A stretch of DNA of 64,000 nt from Sedimentitalea sp042687825 (GTDB lineage: Bacteria > Pseudomonadota > Alphaproteobacteria > Rhodobacterales > Rhodobacteraceae). Location: positions 10,447 to 74,446 of the forward strand of contig NZ_JBHUQE010000016.1 of NCBI RefSeq assembly GCF_042687825.1. Reading direction: 5' to 3'. Position 1 is the stretch's first letter; each line of letters opens with the position of its first letter. Position numbers and translations under genes: made by a program. The notes under the pieces are model-generated. The model was not told the DNA's origin. It searched no databases and worked only from the letters and a program-made list of their open reading frames with translations. Below, piece by piece: positions 31,617-40,769 of this stretch.

Positions 31617-32981
31617 ATGTCCGGTCACGGCACTCCGATTCCGATGAGCTCTGCCCCCTGCGGGCCCTTGTCCGGCGTGGCCGAGGTGCCGGGCGACAAA
31701 TCGATTTCGCACCGCTCGCTGATCCTGGGGGCGATGGCGGTGGGGCAGACCCGCATCACTGGCCTGCTCGAGGGCGAGGACGTGCTGGATACCGCCCGCG
31801 CCATGCGCGCCTTTGGCGCCGAGGTGCGCGACCATGGCGGCGGCGAATGGACGGTGCATGGCGTCGGGGTGGGCGGTTTCGCCGAGCCCGATCAGGTGAT
31901 CGATTGCGGCAATTCCGGTACTGGCGTGCGGCTGATCATGGGGGCGATGGCGACCAGCCCGATCAGTGTCACTTTTACCGGCGACGCCAGCCTGAACAAG
32001 CGCCCGATGGCGCGTGTCACCGATCCGTTGGCGCTGTTTGGCACCCGTGCCGTGGGGCGGTCCGGCGGGCGGTTGCCGATGACCATCGTCGGGGCCGCCG
32101 ATCCGGTGCCGGTGCGCTATACGGTGCCGGTGCCCTCGGCGCAGGTGAAATCGGCGGTGTTGCTGGCCGGGCTGAACGCGCCCGGGCAGACCGTGGTGAT
32201 CGAGCAGGAGGCAACCCGCGATCATACCGAGCGGATGCTGGCCGGATTCGGCGCCGAGATCACCACCGAAGACAGCGATGCGGGCCGCGTTATCACCCTG
32301 ACCGGCCAGCCGGAACTGCTGGCGCAGACCATCGTGGTGCCGCGCGATCCTTCCAGCGCCGCCTTTCCGGTCTGTGCCGCCCTGATCGTCCCGGGCTCGG
32401 ACGTGCTGGTGCCCGGGATCGGGTTGAACCCGACCCGCGCCGGGTTGTTTACCACCCTGCGCGACATGGGCGCCGATCTGACCTATGAGAACGAGCGCAT
32501 CGAGGGCGGCGAACCGGTCGCCGATCTGCGCGCGCGGTTCTCGCCGGATATGCGCGGCATCGACGTGCCGCCCGAGCGCGCCGCCAGCATGATCGACGAA
32601 TACCCGGTTCTGTCGGTGGTCGCCGCCAATGCCGCGGGCGTCACGATGATGCGCGGGGTCCGGGAATTGCGGGTCAAGGAAAGCGACCGGATCGACGCCA
32701 TGGCTGCCGGTCTGCGCGCCAATGGCGTCGCGGTCGAAGACGGCGAGGACTGGTGGTCGGTCACCGGGCACGGCCCCGGTTCGGTCGCCGGCGGTGCCAC
32801 CTGCGCCAGCCATCTGGACCATCGGATTGCCATGTCGTTCTTGGTGATGGGCATGGCGGCGCAAAACCCGGTCAGCGTGGATGACGGCAGCCCGATCGCT
32901 ACTTCTTTTCCGATCTTTGGGACGCTGATGACGGCGCTGGGGGCACAATTGCATCGGCCCTCCGAACGGGGTGCGGCGTGA
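31617..32981 (+). CDS. aroA: 3-phosphoshikimate 1-carboxyvinyltransferase (EPSP synthase, class II-like)
   Basis: This 454-residue shikimate-pathway enzyme joins shikimate-3-phosphate and phosphoenolpyruvate. Substrate motifs GDKSISHRS (26-34), GNSGTGVRL (98-106), NKRPMARVTDP and RVKESDRI are seen. The layout follows the CP4-like class. The position equal to CP4 Ala100 is Gly101 here, the residue normally associated with glyphosate-sensitive enzymes. The gene overlaps the next by four bases, and cmk follows, a common order. Confidence 0.96.
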   Translation: MSGHGTPIPMSSAPCGPLSGVAEVPGDKSISHRSLILGAMAVGQTRITGLLEGEDVLDTARAMRAFGAEVRDHGGGEWTVHGVGVGGFAEPDQVIDCGNSGTGVRLIMGAMATSPISVTFTGDASLNKRPMARVTDPLALFGTRAVGRSGGRLPMTIVGAADPVPVRYTVPVPSAQVKSAVLLAGLNAPGQTVVIEQEATRDHTERMLAGFGAEITTEDSDAGRVITLTGQPELLAQTIVVPRDPSSAAFPVCAALIVPGSDVLVPGIGLNPTRAGLFTTLRDMGADLTYENERIEGGEPVADLRARFSPDMRGIDVPPERAASMIDEYPVLSVVAANAAGVTMMRGVRELRVKESDRIDAMAAGLRANGVAVEDGEDWWSVTGHGPGSVAGGATCASHLDHRIAMSFLVMGMAAQNPVSVDDGSPIATSFPIFGTLMTALGAQLHRPSERGAA

Positions 32982-33484
32982 GCCTCGCCAGGCTTTGTCT
33001 GCTGAGCCTGCTGGCCGCCACGCTGGGCGTTTCGATCTGGGTTTTCTGGCTGCATGCCGCGCATCTTGAGGTCGACGGCGGGCTACGCTCGTTTGACAGC
33101 CGGTTCGGCGGTTATACCCTGGCAGATGCGCGCGATTATCTTACGCGGCTCGATCCCGAGCCTTATGCATTGTATCAGGGGCTTGCGCGTTGGCTGGACC
33201 TGCTGTTTCCGGCGCTGCTGGGCCTGTCGATGGGGGTCTTCTACTGGCGCGTGACGACCTATCTGAACCAATGGTCGCGCCTGGTCCTGTTGCTGTTTCC
33301 GTCGGGCTATGTGCTGATGGATCTGTGCGAAAACGCGCTGATCCAGGAGATGCTGGCCCATACGGCGGCCCATCTGGACCCGGAAACGGTGTCGCTGGCC
33401 AGCCATTTCACGATTACCAAATTCGTGCTGCTGGCGGTCAGTCTGCTGGCCGGTCTGCTGCTGCGCGTGCTGCGGCCGCGCTGA
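32978..33484 (+). CDS. Small integral membrane protein of unknown function
   Basis: This 168-residue protein has about four hydrophobic segments (LLSLLAATLGVSIWVFWL, LLFPALLGLSMGVFYW, LVLLLFPSGYVLMDLC, FVLLAVSLLAGLLLRV). A short periplasmic loop contains FDSRFGGYTLADARDYL. No family name is recognised. The start overlaps the aroA stop (GTGA), and cmk begins 37 bases downstream, so it is co-transcribed with both. Confidence 0.75.
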   Translation: MSLARLCLLSLLAATLGVSIWVFWLHAAHLEVDGGLRSFDSRFGGYTLADARDYLTRLDPEPYALYQGLARWLDLLFPALLGLSMGVFYWRVTTYLNQWSRLVLLLFPSGYVLMDLCENALIQEMLAHTAAHLDPETVSLASHFTITKFVLLAVSLLAGLLLRVLRPR

Positions 33485-33521
33485 TCGTTCGCGCACAAGA
33501 GAGGCTGCTGCAGGAAAGGAT

Positions 33522-34154
33522 ATGCACCCGATGAGCTTTACGATTGCGATCGACGGTCCGGCCGCGGCCGGCAAGGGTACGATTTCCCGCGCCGTGGCGG
33601 CGCATTTCGGGCTGGCGCATCTGGACACCGGGCTGCTCTATCGCGCGGTCGGGGCGCGGGTGCTGACCGGCGAGGATGCCGAGGCCGCCGCCCGCTGCCT
33701 GTCGGCGGCGGACCTTGAAGCCGACACGCTGCGCAGCGCCGACGTGGCGCAGGCGGCCAGCAAGGTGGCGACGATTCCGCAGGTTCGTGCCGCCCTTGTC
33801 GACTTTCAGCGCGCCTTTGCCCGGCGCGCCGGGGGTGCGGTACTGGATGGGCGGGATATCGGCACGGTGATCTGCCCCGAGGCCGAGGCCAAGCTGTTTG
33901 TCACCGCCAGTGCCGAGATTCGCGCCCAGCGGCGCTATCGCGAATTGCTGGAACAGGGGGCCGAGACCAGCCTGCCAGAGGTCCTGGCGGATGTGCGCGC
34001 CCGCGACGACCGCGACATGACCCGCGCCGATGCGCCGCTGAAGACGGCCGACGACGCAGTGATCATCGACACTTCGGAGATGAGCATCGAGGCGGCCGTG
34101 GCGACGGCCATCGCGGCGGTCGAGGCGCGGCGCGCGCCCGACGTTGCGTCATAG
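33522..34154 (+). CDS. cmk: Cytidylate kinase
   Basis: This 210-residue kinase phosphorylates CMP and dCMP. It has P-loop DGPAAAGKGT, the CMP-binding region following LDTGLLYRAVG, and DGRDIGTVI. AGGA lies 6 bases before the ATG at 33522. An internal ATG at 33531 is an alternative. It normally precedes rpsA directly. Here an extra small gene lies in the ~630-base gap. Confidence 0.95.
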   Translation: MHPMSFTIAIDGPAAAGKGTISRAVAAHFGLAHLDTGLLYRAVGARVLTGEDAEAAARCLSAADLEADTLRSADVAQAASKVATIPQVRAALVDFQRAFARRAGGAVLDGRDIGTVICPEAEAKLFVTASAEIRAQRRYRELLEQGAETSLPEVLADVRARDDRDMTRADAPLKTADDAVIIDTSEMSIEAAVATAIAAVEARRAPDVAS

Positions 34155-34288
34155 GTCGGGAATACCCTACCTCTTTTGGAACCAAGGTCATGAAAACCGG
34201 TATGAGACCATCGCGGCCGCGCGCTTAGTATGATCCGTGCCGGGTGGCGTCGCCGCCCCGCCTGAAATCATTTAAGAGGGCTTTTGTC

Positions 34289-34543
34289 ATGGATAATTTT
34301 GTTTTTTTCAGCAGCGGCGATGCCACCCGGTCCTATCTGAAAATTCCCGATATCGCCGGCGAAAGCCAGTTCGATCCCGGAGCCGGCCTGAGCGTCGGCG
34401 ACGGCTCCTTTGACCGCTCTGGCGATGGCGGCGCGATCGACCCGATGGCGATTTGGGGCACCAACGGGGTGGCGCTGGACGGCATGCATGTGGACCCGGT
34501 CATCCCGGCCACAGGCAGCTTTGAGGATCCGCTGTTCGGCTAG
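34289..34543 (+). CDS. Small protein of unknown function between cmk and rpsA
   Basis: This 84-residue acidic protein rich in Gly and Asp starts with ATG at 34289 behind AGAGGG. The phrase SYLKIPDIAGESQ near residue 14 recalls the N-terminal strand of type VI secretion Hcp proteins. The rest is too short and Gly/Asp-rich to form an Hcp ring. No signal peptide or membrane segment is seen. It may be a remnant, a degenerate Hcp-like fragment, or an unrelated lineage-specific protein. Confidence 0.5.
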   Translation: MDNFVFFSSGDATRSYLKIPDIAGESQFDPGAGLSVGDGSFDRSGDGGAIDPMAIWGTNGVALDGMHVDPVIPATGSFEDPLFG

Positions 34544-34782
34544 GGGCCGGCGTTGCCCCGGTGCCCGGGGTGACTGCAATGAATCCTTGCGATCCGCGGT
34601 GCACTCTACTATACGCGCCGATGTCCAAGCGGCAGTCCAGATCGCAGACAGCATGAGCAGGGCCGGGGAAATCCGCGGCCCTTCGTCTGTTTGGACCGCC
34701 CGCAGGGGCCAACCTGAATTCGAAAGACCGGCGGAGACAACCGCGCGGCCCGCAAAAATGTGAAAAAGGAAACGACGTATAT

Positions 34783-36459
34783 ATGTCCGCTAACGCATCC
34801 ATGGAGGAGTTCGAAGCCCTCCTGAACGAAAGCTTCGAAATGGACACGCCCCGCGAAGGGTCTGTGGTCAAGGGCAAGGTCATCGCCATCGAGGCGGGAC
34901 AGGCCATCATCGATGTCGGCTACAAGATGGAAGGCCGTGTCGATCTGAAAGAATTCGCAAACCCCGGTGAAGCTCCTGAAATCGCCCCAGGCGATCAAGT
35001 CGAAGTGTTCCTGCGCCAGGTCGAGAACGCGCGCGGCGAAGCCGTGATTTCGCGTGAGATGGCCCGCCGCGAGGAAGCCTGGGACCGTCTGGAAAAAGCC
35101 TATGCCGACGAAGAGCGCGTCGAGGGCGCGATCTTTGGCCGCGTCAAGGGCGGGTTCACCGTCGATCTGGGCGGTGCCGTCGCGTTCCTGCCCGGTTCGC
35201 AGGTCGATGTGCGCCCGGTGCGCGATGCCGGCCCGCTGATGGGTCTGAAACAGCCCTTCCAGATTCTGAAAATGGACCGCCGCCGTGGCAACATCGTCGT
35301 GTCGCGCCGCGCCATCCTGGAAGAGAGCCGCGCCGAGCAGCGCGCCGAGGTCATCGGCAACCTGCACGAAGGTCAGGCCGTTGACGGTGTCGTCAAGAAC
35401 ATCACCGAATACGGTGCCTTTGTCGATCTGGGCGGTGTTGACGGGCTGCTGCACGTCACCGACATGGCCTGGCGCCGGGTCAACCACCCGTCCGAAATCC
35501 TGTCGATCGGCGAGACCGTCAAGGTTCAGGTCATCAAGATCAACAAGGAAACCCACCGCATCAGCCTGGGCATGAAGCAGCTGCAGGAAGATCCCTGGGA
35601 TCTGGTCGGCGCCAAGTACCCGCTGAGCTCGGTGCATACCGGCCGCGTCACCAACATTACCGATTACGGTGCCTTCGTCGAACTGGAGCCCGGCGTCGAG
35701 GGTCTGGTGCACGTCTCGGAAATGTCCTGGACCAAGAAGAACGTGCATCCCGGCAAGATCGTGTCGACCAGCCAGGAAGTCGAAGTCATGGTGCTGGAAA
35801 TCGACAGCGCCAAGCGCCGCGTGTCGCTGGGTCTGAAACAGACCATGCGCAACCCGTGGGAAGTCTTTGCCGAGACCCATCCCGAGGGCACCGAGGTCGA
35901 GGGCGAAGTCAAGAACATCACCGAATTCGGTCTGTTCATCGGTCTGGACGGCGATATCGACGGCATGGTTCACCTCAGCGATCTCAGCTGGGACGAGCGT
36001 GGCGAGGATGCGATCCAGAGCTATCGCAAGGGCGATATCGTCCAGGCGGTCGTGTCCGAGGTCGATGTCGACAAGGAACGCATCAGCCTGTCGATCAAGG
36101 CGCTGGGCGGTGACAAGTTCGCCGAGGCCGTTGGCGGCGTTAAGCGCGGCTCGATCATCACCGTCGAGGTCACCGCGATCGAGGACGGCGGCATCGAGGT
36201 CGTGTACGAGGGCATGAAATCCTTCATCCGTCGCAGCGACCTGTCTCGCGACCGCGCCGAGCAGCGTCCCGAGCGGTTCAGCGTCGGCAACAAGGTCGAT
36301 GTGCGCGTGACCAATGTCGACAGCAAGACCCGCCGTCTGGGCCTGTCGATCAAGGCCCGCGAGATCGCCGAAGAGAAAGAGGCCGTCGAACAGTATGGCA
36401 GCTCGGATTCGGGCGCATCGCTGGGCGACATCCTGGGCGCCGCTCTCAAGGGCGACTGA
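34783..36459 (+). CDS. rpsA: 30S ribosomal protein S1
   Basis: This 558-residue protein has six S1 RNA-binding repeats. The last four carry recognisable motifs such as GAFVDLGGVDGLLHVTDMAW and GLFIGLDGDIDGMVHLSDLSW (each quoted in part). S1 docks mRNAs on the 30S subunit and is essential. Length matches alphaproteobacterial S1. A strong intrinsic terminator follows 30 bases after the stop, and ihfB comes next, as usual. Confidence 0.97.
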   Translation: MSANASMEEFEALLNESFEMDTPREGSVVKGKVIAIEAGQAIIDVGYKMEGRVDLKEFANPGEAPEIAPGDQVEVFLRQVENARGEAVISREMARREEAWDRLEKAYADEERVEGAIFGRVKGGFTVDLGGAVAFLPGSQVDVRPVRDAGPLMGLKQPFQILKMDRRRGNIVVSRRAILEESRAEQRAEVIGNLHEGQAVDGVVKNITEYGAFVDLGGVDGLLHVTDMAWRRVNHPSEILSIGETVKVQVIKINKETHRISLGMKQLQEDPWDLVGAKYPLSSVHTGRVTNITDYGAFVELEPGVEGLVHVSEMSWTKKNVHPGKIVSTSQEVEVMVLEIDSAKRRVSLGLKQTMRNPWEVFAETHPEGTEVEGEVKNITEFGLFIGLDGDIDGMVHLSDLSWDERGEDAIQSYRKGDIVQAVVSEVDVDKERISLSIKALGGDKFAEAVGGVKRGSIITVEVTAIEDGGIEVVYEGMKSFIRRSDLSRDRAEQRPERFSVGNKVDVRVTNVDSKTRRLGLSIKAREIAEEKEAVEQYGSSDSGASLGDILGAALKGD

Positions 36460-36489
36460 TCGCCCGCGCAAATGCGCTGCGAAAACAGT

Positions 36490-36521
36490 GGCCCCGCCCC
36501 CTAACAGGGGCGGGGCCTTTT
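36490..36521 (+). terminator. Strong intrinsic terminator after rpsA
   Basis: A perfect 11-bp GC stem (GGCCCCGCCCC at 36490-36500 with GGGGCGGGGCC at 36507-36517), a 6-base loop and TTTT form a canonical Rho-independent terminator. Confidence 0.95.
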
Positions 36522-36744
36522 CACGTCGCGAATCAAATTCTGGCCGCGCTCCGTTCGGCCGTTCGCAGGCGCGCGCTGCTGCGACCGGCGGACGCAGACG
36601 GTGCCAATTGCCACCGTATTAACCCCGTTGTCCCCGATTTTTTCGTTGATCTGTAAACGGTTCTGGTTTCAGAACCGGAAAATTGCTCTTATAGTCAGAG
36701 AACCGGTAGTGTTCGAACGGGGTGCCTTGGGAGGGAACGGCTCT

Positions 36745-37026
36745 ATGATCAGGTCGGAATTGATACAGAAAATCGCTGACGAGAACCCGCACCTCTATCA
36801 GCGAGATGTCGAGCGCATCGTGAACACGGTGTTCGAGGAGGTCACGGGCGCGATGGCGCGCGGCGACCGGGTCGAGTTGCGCGGGTTCGGGGCGTTTTCG
36901 GTCAAAAAGCGTGACGCGCGCATTGGTCGCAATCCCAGAACGGGTGAAACCGTGCATGTCGAAGAGAAACATGTCCCGTTTTTCAAAACCGGAAAATTGT
37001 TGCGGGATCGTCTGAACGGAAAGTGA
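36745..37026 (+). CDS. ihfB: Integration host factor subunit beta
   Basis: This 94-residue HU/IHF-family protein bends DNA as a heterodimer with IHF-alpha. It has the expected start MIRSELIQKIADENPHL, the GFGAFSVKKRDARIGRNP arm-base segment, and the beta-arm Pro. The ATG at 36745 follows GGGAGGG. The longer frame to 36601 is rejected. IHF also assists many tyrosine integrases, so the resident element may depend on it. Confidence 0.95.
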   Translation: MIRSELIQKIADENPHLYQRDVERIVNTVFEEVTGAMARGDRVELRGFGAFSVKKRDARIGRNPRTGETVHVEEKHVPFFKTGKLLRDRLNGK

Positions 37027-37030
37027 ACTG

Positions 37031-37381
37031 ATGCGGTATATTCGCTATGCCTTTCTGGCGGCGCTGGGGATCATCCTGGTCTCGGTGTCGCTGGCAAATC
37101 GCGGTCTGGTGCCGCTGAAACTGATGCCGGATGCCCTGGCGCAGTTGCTGGGCTTCAACATGAGCATATCCCTGCCGCTGTTCATGGTGGTTCTGGGGGG
37201 CATCGTCGCCGGTCTGGTGATCGGTTTCCTGTGGGAATGGATGCGCGAATACAAGCATCGCCGCGAAGCCACGGAAAAGGCGCGTCAGGTGCGCAAGCTG
37301 GAACGCCAGGTGGGTCGGCTGAAGACCGAAAAGCACCAGGGCAAGGACGAGGTTCTGGCCATTCTCGAAGAAACCAGCTGA
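37031..37381 (+). CDS. lapA: LapA-domain (DUF1049) membrane protein
   Basis: This 116-residue inner-membrane protein has two transmembrane helices (residues about 5-24 and 45-68) and a cytoplasmic C-terminal coiled coil (YKHRREATEKARQVRKLE). In Escherichia coli the LapA/LapB system controls lipopolysaccharide assembly through LpxC turnover. Here only the LapA-like half is in view. It lies 4 bases after ihfB and 7 before trpF. Confidence 0.82.
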   Translation: MRYIRYAFLAALGIILVSVSLANRGLVPLKLMPDALAQLLGFNMSISLPLFMVVLGGIVAGLVIGFLWEWMREYKHRREATEKARQVRKLERQVGRLKTEKHQGKDEVLAILEETS

Positions 37382-37388
37382 CGGGGCC

Positions 37389-38039
37389 ATGCCACAGGGC
37401 GTTCACGTCAAGATCTGCGGTCTGCGGTCGGCTGATGCGGTGCGGGCGGCGGTGGATGCCGGTGCGCGGTATGTCGGATTCGTGTTCTTTGCCAGATCAC
37501 CGCGGCATCTGACGCCTGCCAGGGCCTCGGACCTGGCGGCCGATGTGCCCGAGGGCGTTTGCAAGGTGGCGCTTACCGTCGATGCCGACGACGCTACGCT
37601 GGACCAGTTGGTGGACCGCGTGCCGCTGGACATGTTGCAACTGCATGGACGCGAAAGCCCCGACCGGGTGGCCGAGCTGCGCCAGCGGTTTGGCTTGCCG
37701 GTGATGAAGGCGGTCGGCGTGGCGGACGAAGCCGATTTGCCGGCGCTGGACGATTACCTGCGGGTTGCCGACCAGGTTCTGGTCGATGCCAAGCCGCCGA
37801 AAGACGCGGTTCTGCCCGGCGGCAACGGGCTGGCCTTTGACTGGCGGCTGATCGCTGGGCGTCGCTGGCCGGTCCCGTGGATGCTGGCTGGCGGGCTGAC
37901 CCCGCAGAACGTGGCCGAGGCCATTGCCATGACCGGGGCGCGGCAGGTCGACGTGTCCTCGGGCGTGGAAAGCGCGCCAGGGGTCAAGGATGCGAACCTG
38001 ATCCGCGCCTTTCTTGCGGCCGCCCGCAGCGATGTCTGA
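37389..38039 (+). CDS. trpF: Phosphoribosylanthranilate isomerase
   Basis: This 216-residue TIM-barrel enzyme carries out the third step of tryptophan synthesis. Catalytic Cys10 (VKICGLR) and Asp133 (QVLVDAKPP) are in place. The phosphate loop (MLAGGLTPQN, then DVSSGVES) is intact. It lies in the plus-strand run ihfB-lapA-trpF. trpB follows 617 bases downstream after a cytochrome gene, and trpA is 6.7 kb further on the opposite strand. Confidence 0.95.
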   Translation: MPQGVHVKICGLRSADAVRAAVDAGARYVGFVFFARSPRHLTPARASDLAADVPEGVCKVALTVDADDATLDQLVDRVPLDMLQLHGRESPDRVAELRQRFGLPVMKAVGVADEADLPALDDYLRVADQVLVDAKPPKDAVLPGGNGLAFDWRLIAGRRWPVPWMLAGGLTPQNVAEAIAMTGARQVDVSSGVESAPGVKDANLIRAFLAAARSDV

Positions 38040-38090
38040 CCGGCGCGCACGGCGGCGCATGGGCCGCGCCATGACCATCCTGGTGCCGAG

Positions 38091-38549
38091 ATGGGCATGA
38101 CCGGGACGGCTCATTTTCTCTGCGGTGTGATCGTTGCGGTCGGGCTGGCGGCCGCGACGGCCGCGCTGGCGCATCAGGGCGTCAAGAACCCGGCCGTGAT
38201 GCAGCGCATGGACGCGATGCGGATCATTGCCGACAACACCAAGGCTCTGGGTGCCATGGCCAAGGGCGAGCGCGCCTTTGAGGCCGCCGTGGCACGCCAG
38301 GCCGCCGCTGCGATCGCGTCCGGTGCTGACCGGATGCCGGCGCTGTTCCGTGCCCCGGAGGACGATCCGAAATCCGAGGCACGGCCGGCAATCTGGCAGC
38401 AATTCGACGATTTCACCGACCGGGCGCAACAGCTGAGCATCGCCGCCGACCGCGCCGCGCGCGGGATCGCGTCGCCGGCTGATCTGGGGCCGGCTCTGGT
38501 GGCCATCGGCGGCGCGTGCAAATCCTGTCACACGGTCTATCGCGAATAG
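38091..38549 (+). CDS. Class II c-type cytochrome (cytochrome c-556/c' family)
   Basis: This 152-residue protein has an N-terminal signal peptide (about 28 residues, ending ALAHQ). A four-helix cytochrome c' fold follows, with the haem-binding Cys143-Lys-Ser-Cys146-His147 near the C-terminus, typical of class II. It is exported and would carry one covalent haem in the periplasm. Function is unknown: cytochromes of this kind move electrons or bind NO. ATGs at 38091 and 38097 are equally possible starts. Confidence 0.88.
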   Translation: MGMTGTAHFLCGVIVAVGLAAATAALAHQGVKNPAVMQRMDAMRIIADNTKALGAMAKGERAFEAAVARQAAAAIASGADRMPALFRAPEDDPKSEARPAIWQQFDDFTDRAQQLSIAADRAARGIASPADLGPALVAIGGACKSCHTVYRE

Positions 38550-38655
38550 TGCTTGGCTGCCGGACCCGCAGAAGGGGGCCGCGATTGCGCTGGAAACTTG
38601 CCGCGCCGTCCCATATTCACGTCATGTCTGCAGCCCCGACGAGAAAGAGCCAGCG

Positions 38656-39885
38656 ATGAACGATCTATTCAATTCCTTCATGACCGGGCCGGACGAGAAC
38701 GGCCGCTTCGGCAAGTTCGGCGGACGGTTCGTCAGCGAGACCCTGATGCCGCTGATCCTGAGCCTTGAGGAAGAATACGAAAAGGCCAAGACCGACCAGT
38801 CGTTCTGGGACGAGATGAACGATCTTTGGACGCATTATGTCGGGCGGCCCAGCCCGCTGTATTTCGCCGATCGTCTGACCGCGCATCTGGGCGGGGCGAA
38901 AATCTATCTGAAACGGGACGAACTGAACCATACCGGCGCGCACAAGATCAACAACGTGCTGGGGCAGATCATCCTGGCGCGGCGCATGGGCAAGACCCGG
39001 ATCATCGCCGAAACCGGCGCCGGCCAGCATGGCGTCGCCACCGCCACCGTCTGTGCCAAGTTCGGGCTGAAATGCGTGGTCTACATGGGCGCGCATGACG
39101 TCGAGCGGCAGGCGCCCAACGTCTTTCGCATGCGCCTGCTGGGCGCCGAGGTGATCCCGGTGACCTCGGGACGCGGCACGCTCAAGGACGCGATGAACGA
39201 TGCCCTGCGCGACTGGGTGACCAATGTGCGCGACACGTTCTACTGCATCGGCACCGTGGCCGGCCCGCACCCCTATCCGGCGATGGTGCGCGATTTCCAG
39301 AGCATCATCGGCAAGGAAGCCAAGGAACAGATGCAGGCGGCCGAGGGAAGGCTGCCCGATACACTGGTCGCCGCCATTGGCGGCGGTTCCAACGCCATGG
39401 GGCTGTTCTTTCCGTTCCTGGACGATGCCTCGGTCAACATCATCGGCGTCGAGGCCGGTGGCAAGGGGGTCAATGACAAGATGGAACATTGCGCGTCCCT
39501 GACCGGCGGGCGCCCTGGCGTGCTGCATGGCAACCGCACCTATCTGCTGCAGGATGACGACGGGCAGATCCTCGAAGGGTTCTCGATCTCCGCCGGGCTG
39601 GACTATCCCGGAATCGGCCCCGAGCATTCCTGGCTGCACGATACCGGACGGGCGCAATATGTCAGCATCACCGATGCCGAGGCGCTGCAGGCGTTCCAGC
39701 TGTGCTGCGAGCAGGAGGGCATTATCCCGGCGCTGGAACCCAGCCATGCGCTGGCGCATGTCATGAAGATCGCGCCGAAACTGCCGGCGGATCATCTGAT
39801 CTGCATGAACATGTGCGGGCGCGGCGACAAGGACATATTCACCGTCGCCAAGGCGCTGGGATTCGAGATGGCGGAAAAGGACTGA
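38656..39885 (+). CDS. trpB: Tryptophan synthase beta chain
   Basis: This 409-residue PLP enzyme condenses indole with serine. The Schiff-base Lys97 is in NHTGAHKINN, and the phosphate-binding GGGSNAMG loop is present. The N-terminus FGKFGGRFVSETL is canonical. The partner trpA is encoded 6.7 kb away on the other strand, so the two subunits are not co-transcribed here. Confidence 0.97.
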   Translation: MNDLFNSFMTGPDENGRFGKFGGRFVSETLMPLILSLEEEYEKAKTDQSFWDEMNDLWTHYVGRPSPLYFADRLTAHLGGAKIYLKRDELNHTGAHKINNVLGQIILARRMGKTRIIAETGAGQHGVATATVCAKFGLKCVVYMGAHDVERQAPNVFRMRLLGAEVIPVTSGRGTLKDAMNDALRDWVTNVRDTFYCIGTVAGPHPYPAMVRDFQSIIGKEAKEQMQAAEGRLPDTLVAAIGGGSNAMGLFFPFLDDASVNIIGVEAGGKGVNDKMEHCASLTGGRPGVLHGNRTYLLQDDDGQILEGFSISAGLDYPGIGPEHSWLHDTGRAQYVSITDAEALQAFQLCCEQEGIIPALEPSHALAHVMKIAPKLPADHLICMNMCGRGDKDIFTVAKALGFEMAEKD

Positions 39886-39962
39886 CGCTCGGCGAACGGC
39901 ACCGGGCGGCGCTTGATCGTGGCGTGGCCTCTGTTCTATCGTGACCGGGTGGAGGCCCGACC

Positions 39963-40769
39963 ATGTTCGGATTGATCATCAGTTTTGTGCTGCTGATGTG
40001 CGGTACGTTGCAGGTTGTGGCGCAGACGCCCGAAGATACGGTCCGCTGGATCTACACCTCGCTGTCGCAACGCGGGGTGCAGGGGCTGGAGTACCTCGCC
40101 GCCCCGGACCGCCGCGATCAGTTCTTCTCGCGCCGCATGAGCGCCTTTCACGCGGCCAATGACAGTCAGGGCGGGGCCTGCGCCGATTTCGGTTTTGCCG
40201 TGCCGGGCAACGACTATGACGCGGTCGAGATCGGGCGCAGTCTGACGCTGATCGCGTCGGGCGGTGCCGGGCGCAAACGCATCGAAGCGCAGTTCACCAC
40301 CTTTGGGCAGGCTGCGCGGATCGCCTATGACTTTGTCATCGAGGACGGGTTCTGGAAGATCGACGACATTGCCGGGCCGGGCTGGCGCGTGTCCCAGATC
40401 GACTGCCCGCTCAGCGTCCGCTCTGCCTATTGCTACCGCATGGGGCAGGACGGCCTGCGTCTGGACCTGGGGTCGGCAGGTGGCGGCGGCAGTTTTTCCA
40501 TGTTCAGTATGCAGGCCAATGGCCACAGCTGTGGCGCCGAGGGGGCGGTTCGATCGATTCAGGGCGGCTGGGTCCATGAACAGCGGATGGACGATGGCAC
40601 GCTCTGCCGGATCGAGATCATGGTGACGCCAGAGCAAGGGCTGCGTCTGACCGATGTGGACTGGAGATGCAAACCCTTTCTTTGCGGACAACGGGCGGTT
40701 ATCCAGGGGCTGAATTTTCCCCGCGACAGCCAGCTCGACTGCACCCGGATGCCCGATCCGGGCTATTGA
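39963..40769 (+). CDS. Exported protein of unknown function
   Basis: This 268-residue protein has a signal peptide (LIISFVLLMCGTLQVVAQ, cleavage near residue 21). Residues 22-145 resemble DUF3828-type exported domains (TPEDTVRWIYTSL, then YDFVIEDGFWKIDDI). The C-terminal half has six Cys in CxxC-poor spacing, suggesting disulfides and a second beta domain. No function is known. It overlaps the convergent DUF2237 gene by 7 bases. Confidence 0.7.
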   Translation: MFGLIISFVLLMCGTLQVVAQTPEDTVRWIYTSLSQRGVQGLEYLAAPDRRDQFFSRRMSAFHAANDSQGGACADFGFAVPGNDYDAVEIGRSLTLIASGGAGRKRIEAQFTTFGQAARIAYDFVIEDGFWKIDDIAGPGWRVSQIDCPLSVRSAYCYRMGQDGLRLDLGSAGGGGSFSMFSMQANGHSCGAEGAVRSIQGGWVHEQRMDDGTLCRIEIMVTPEQGLRLTDVDWRCKPFLCGQRAVIQGLNFPRDSQLDCTRMPDPGY

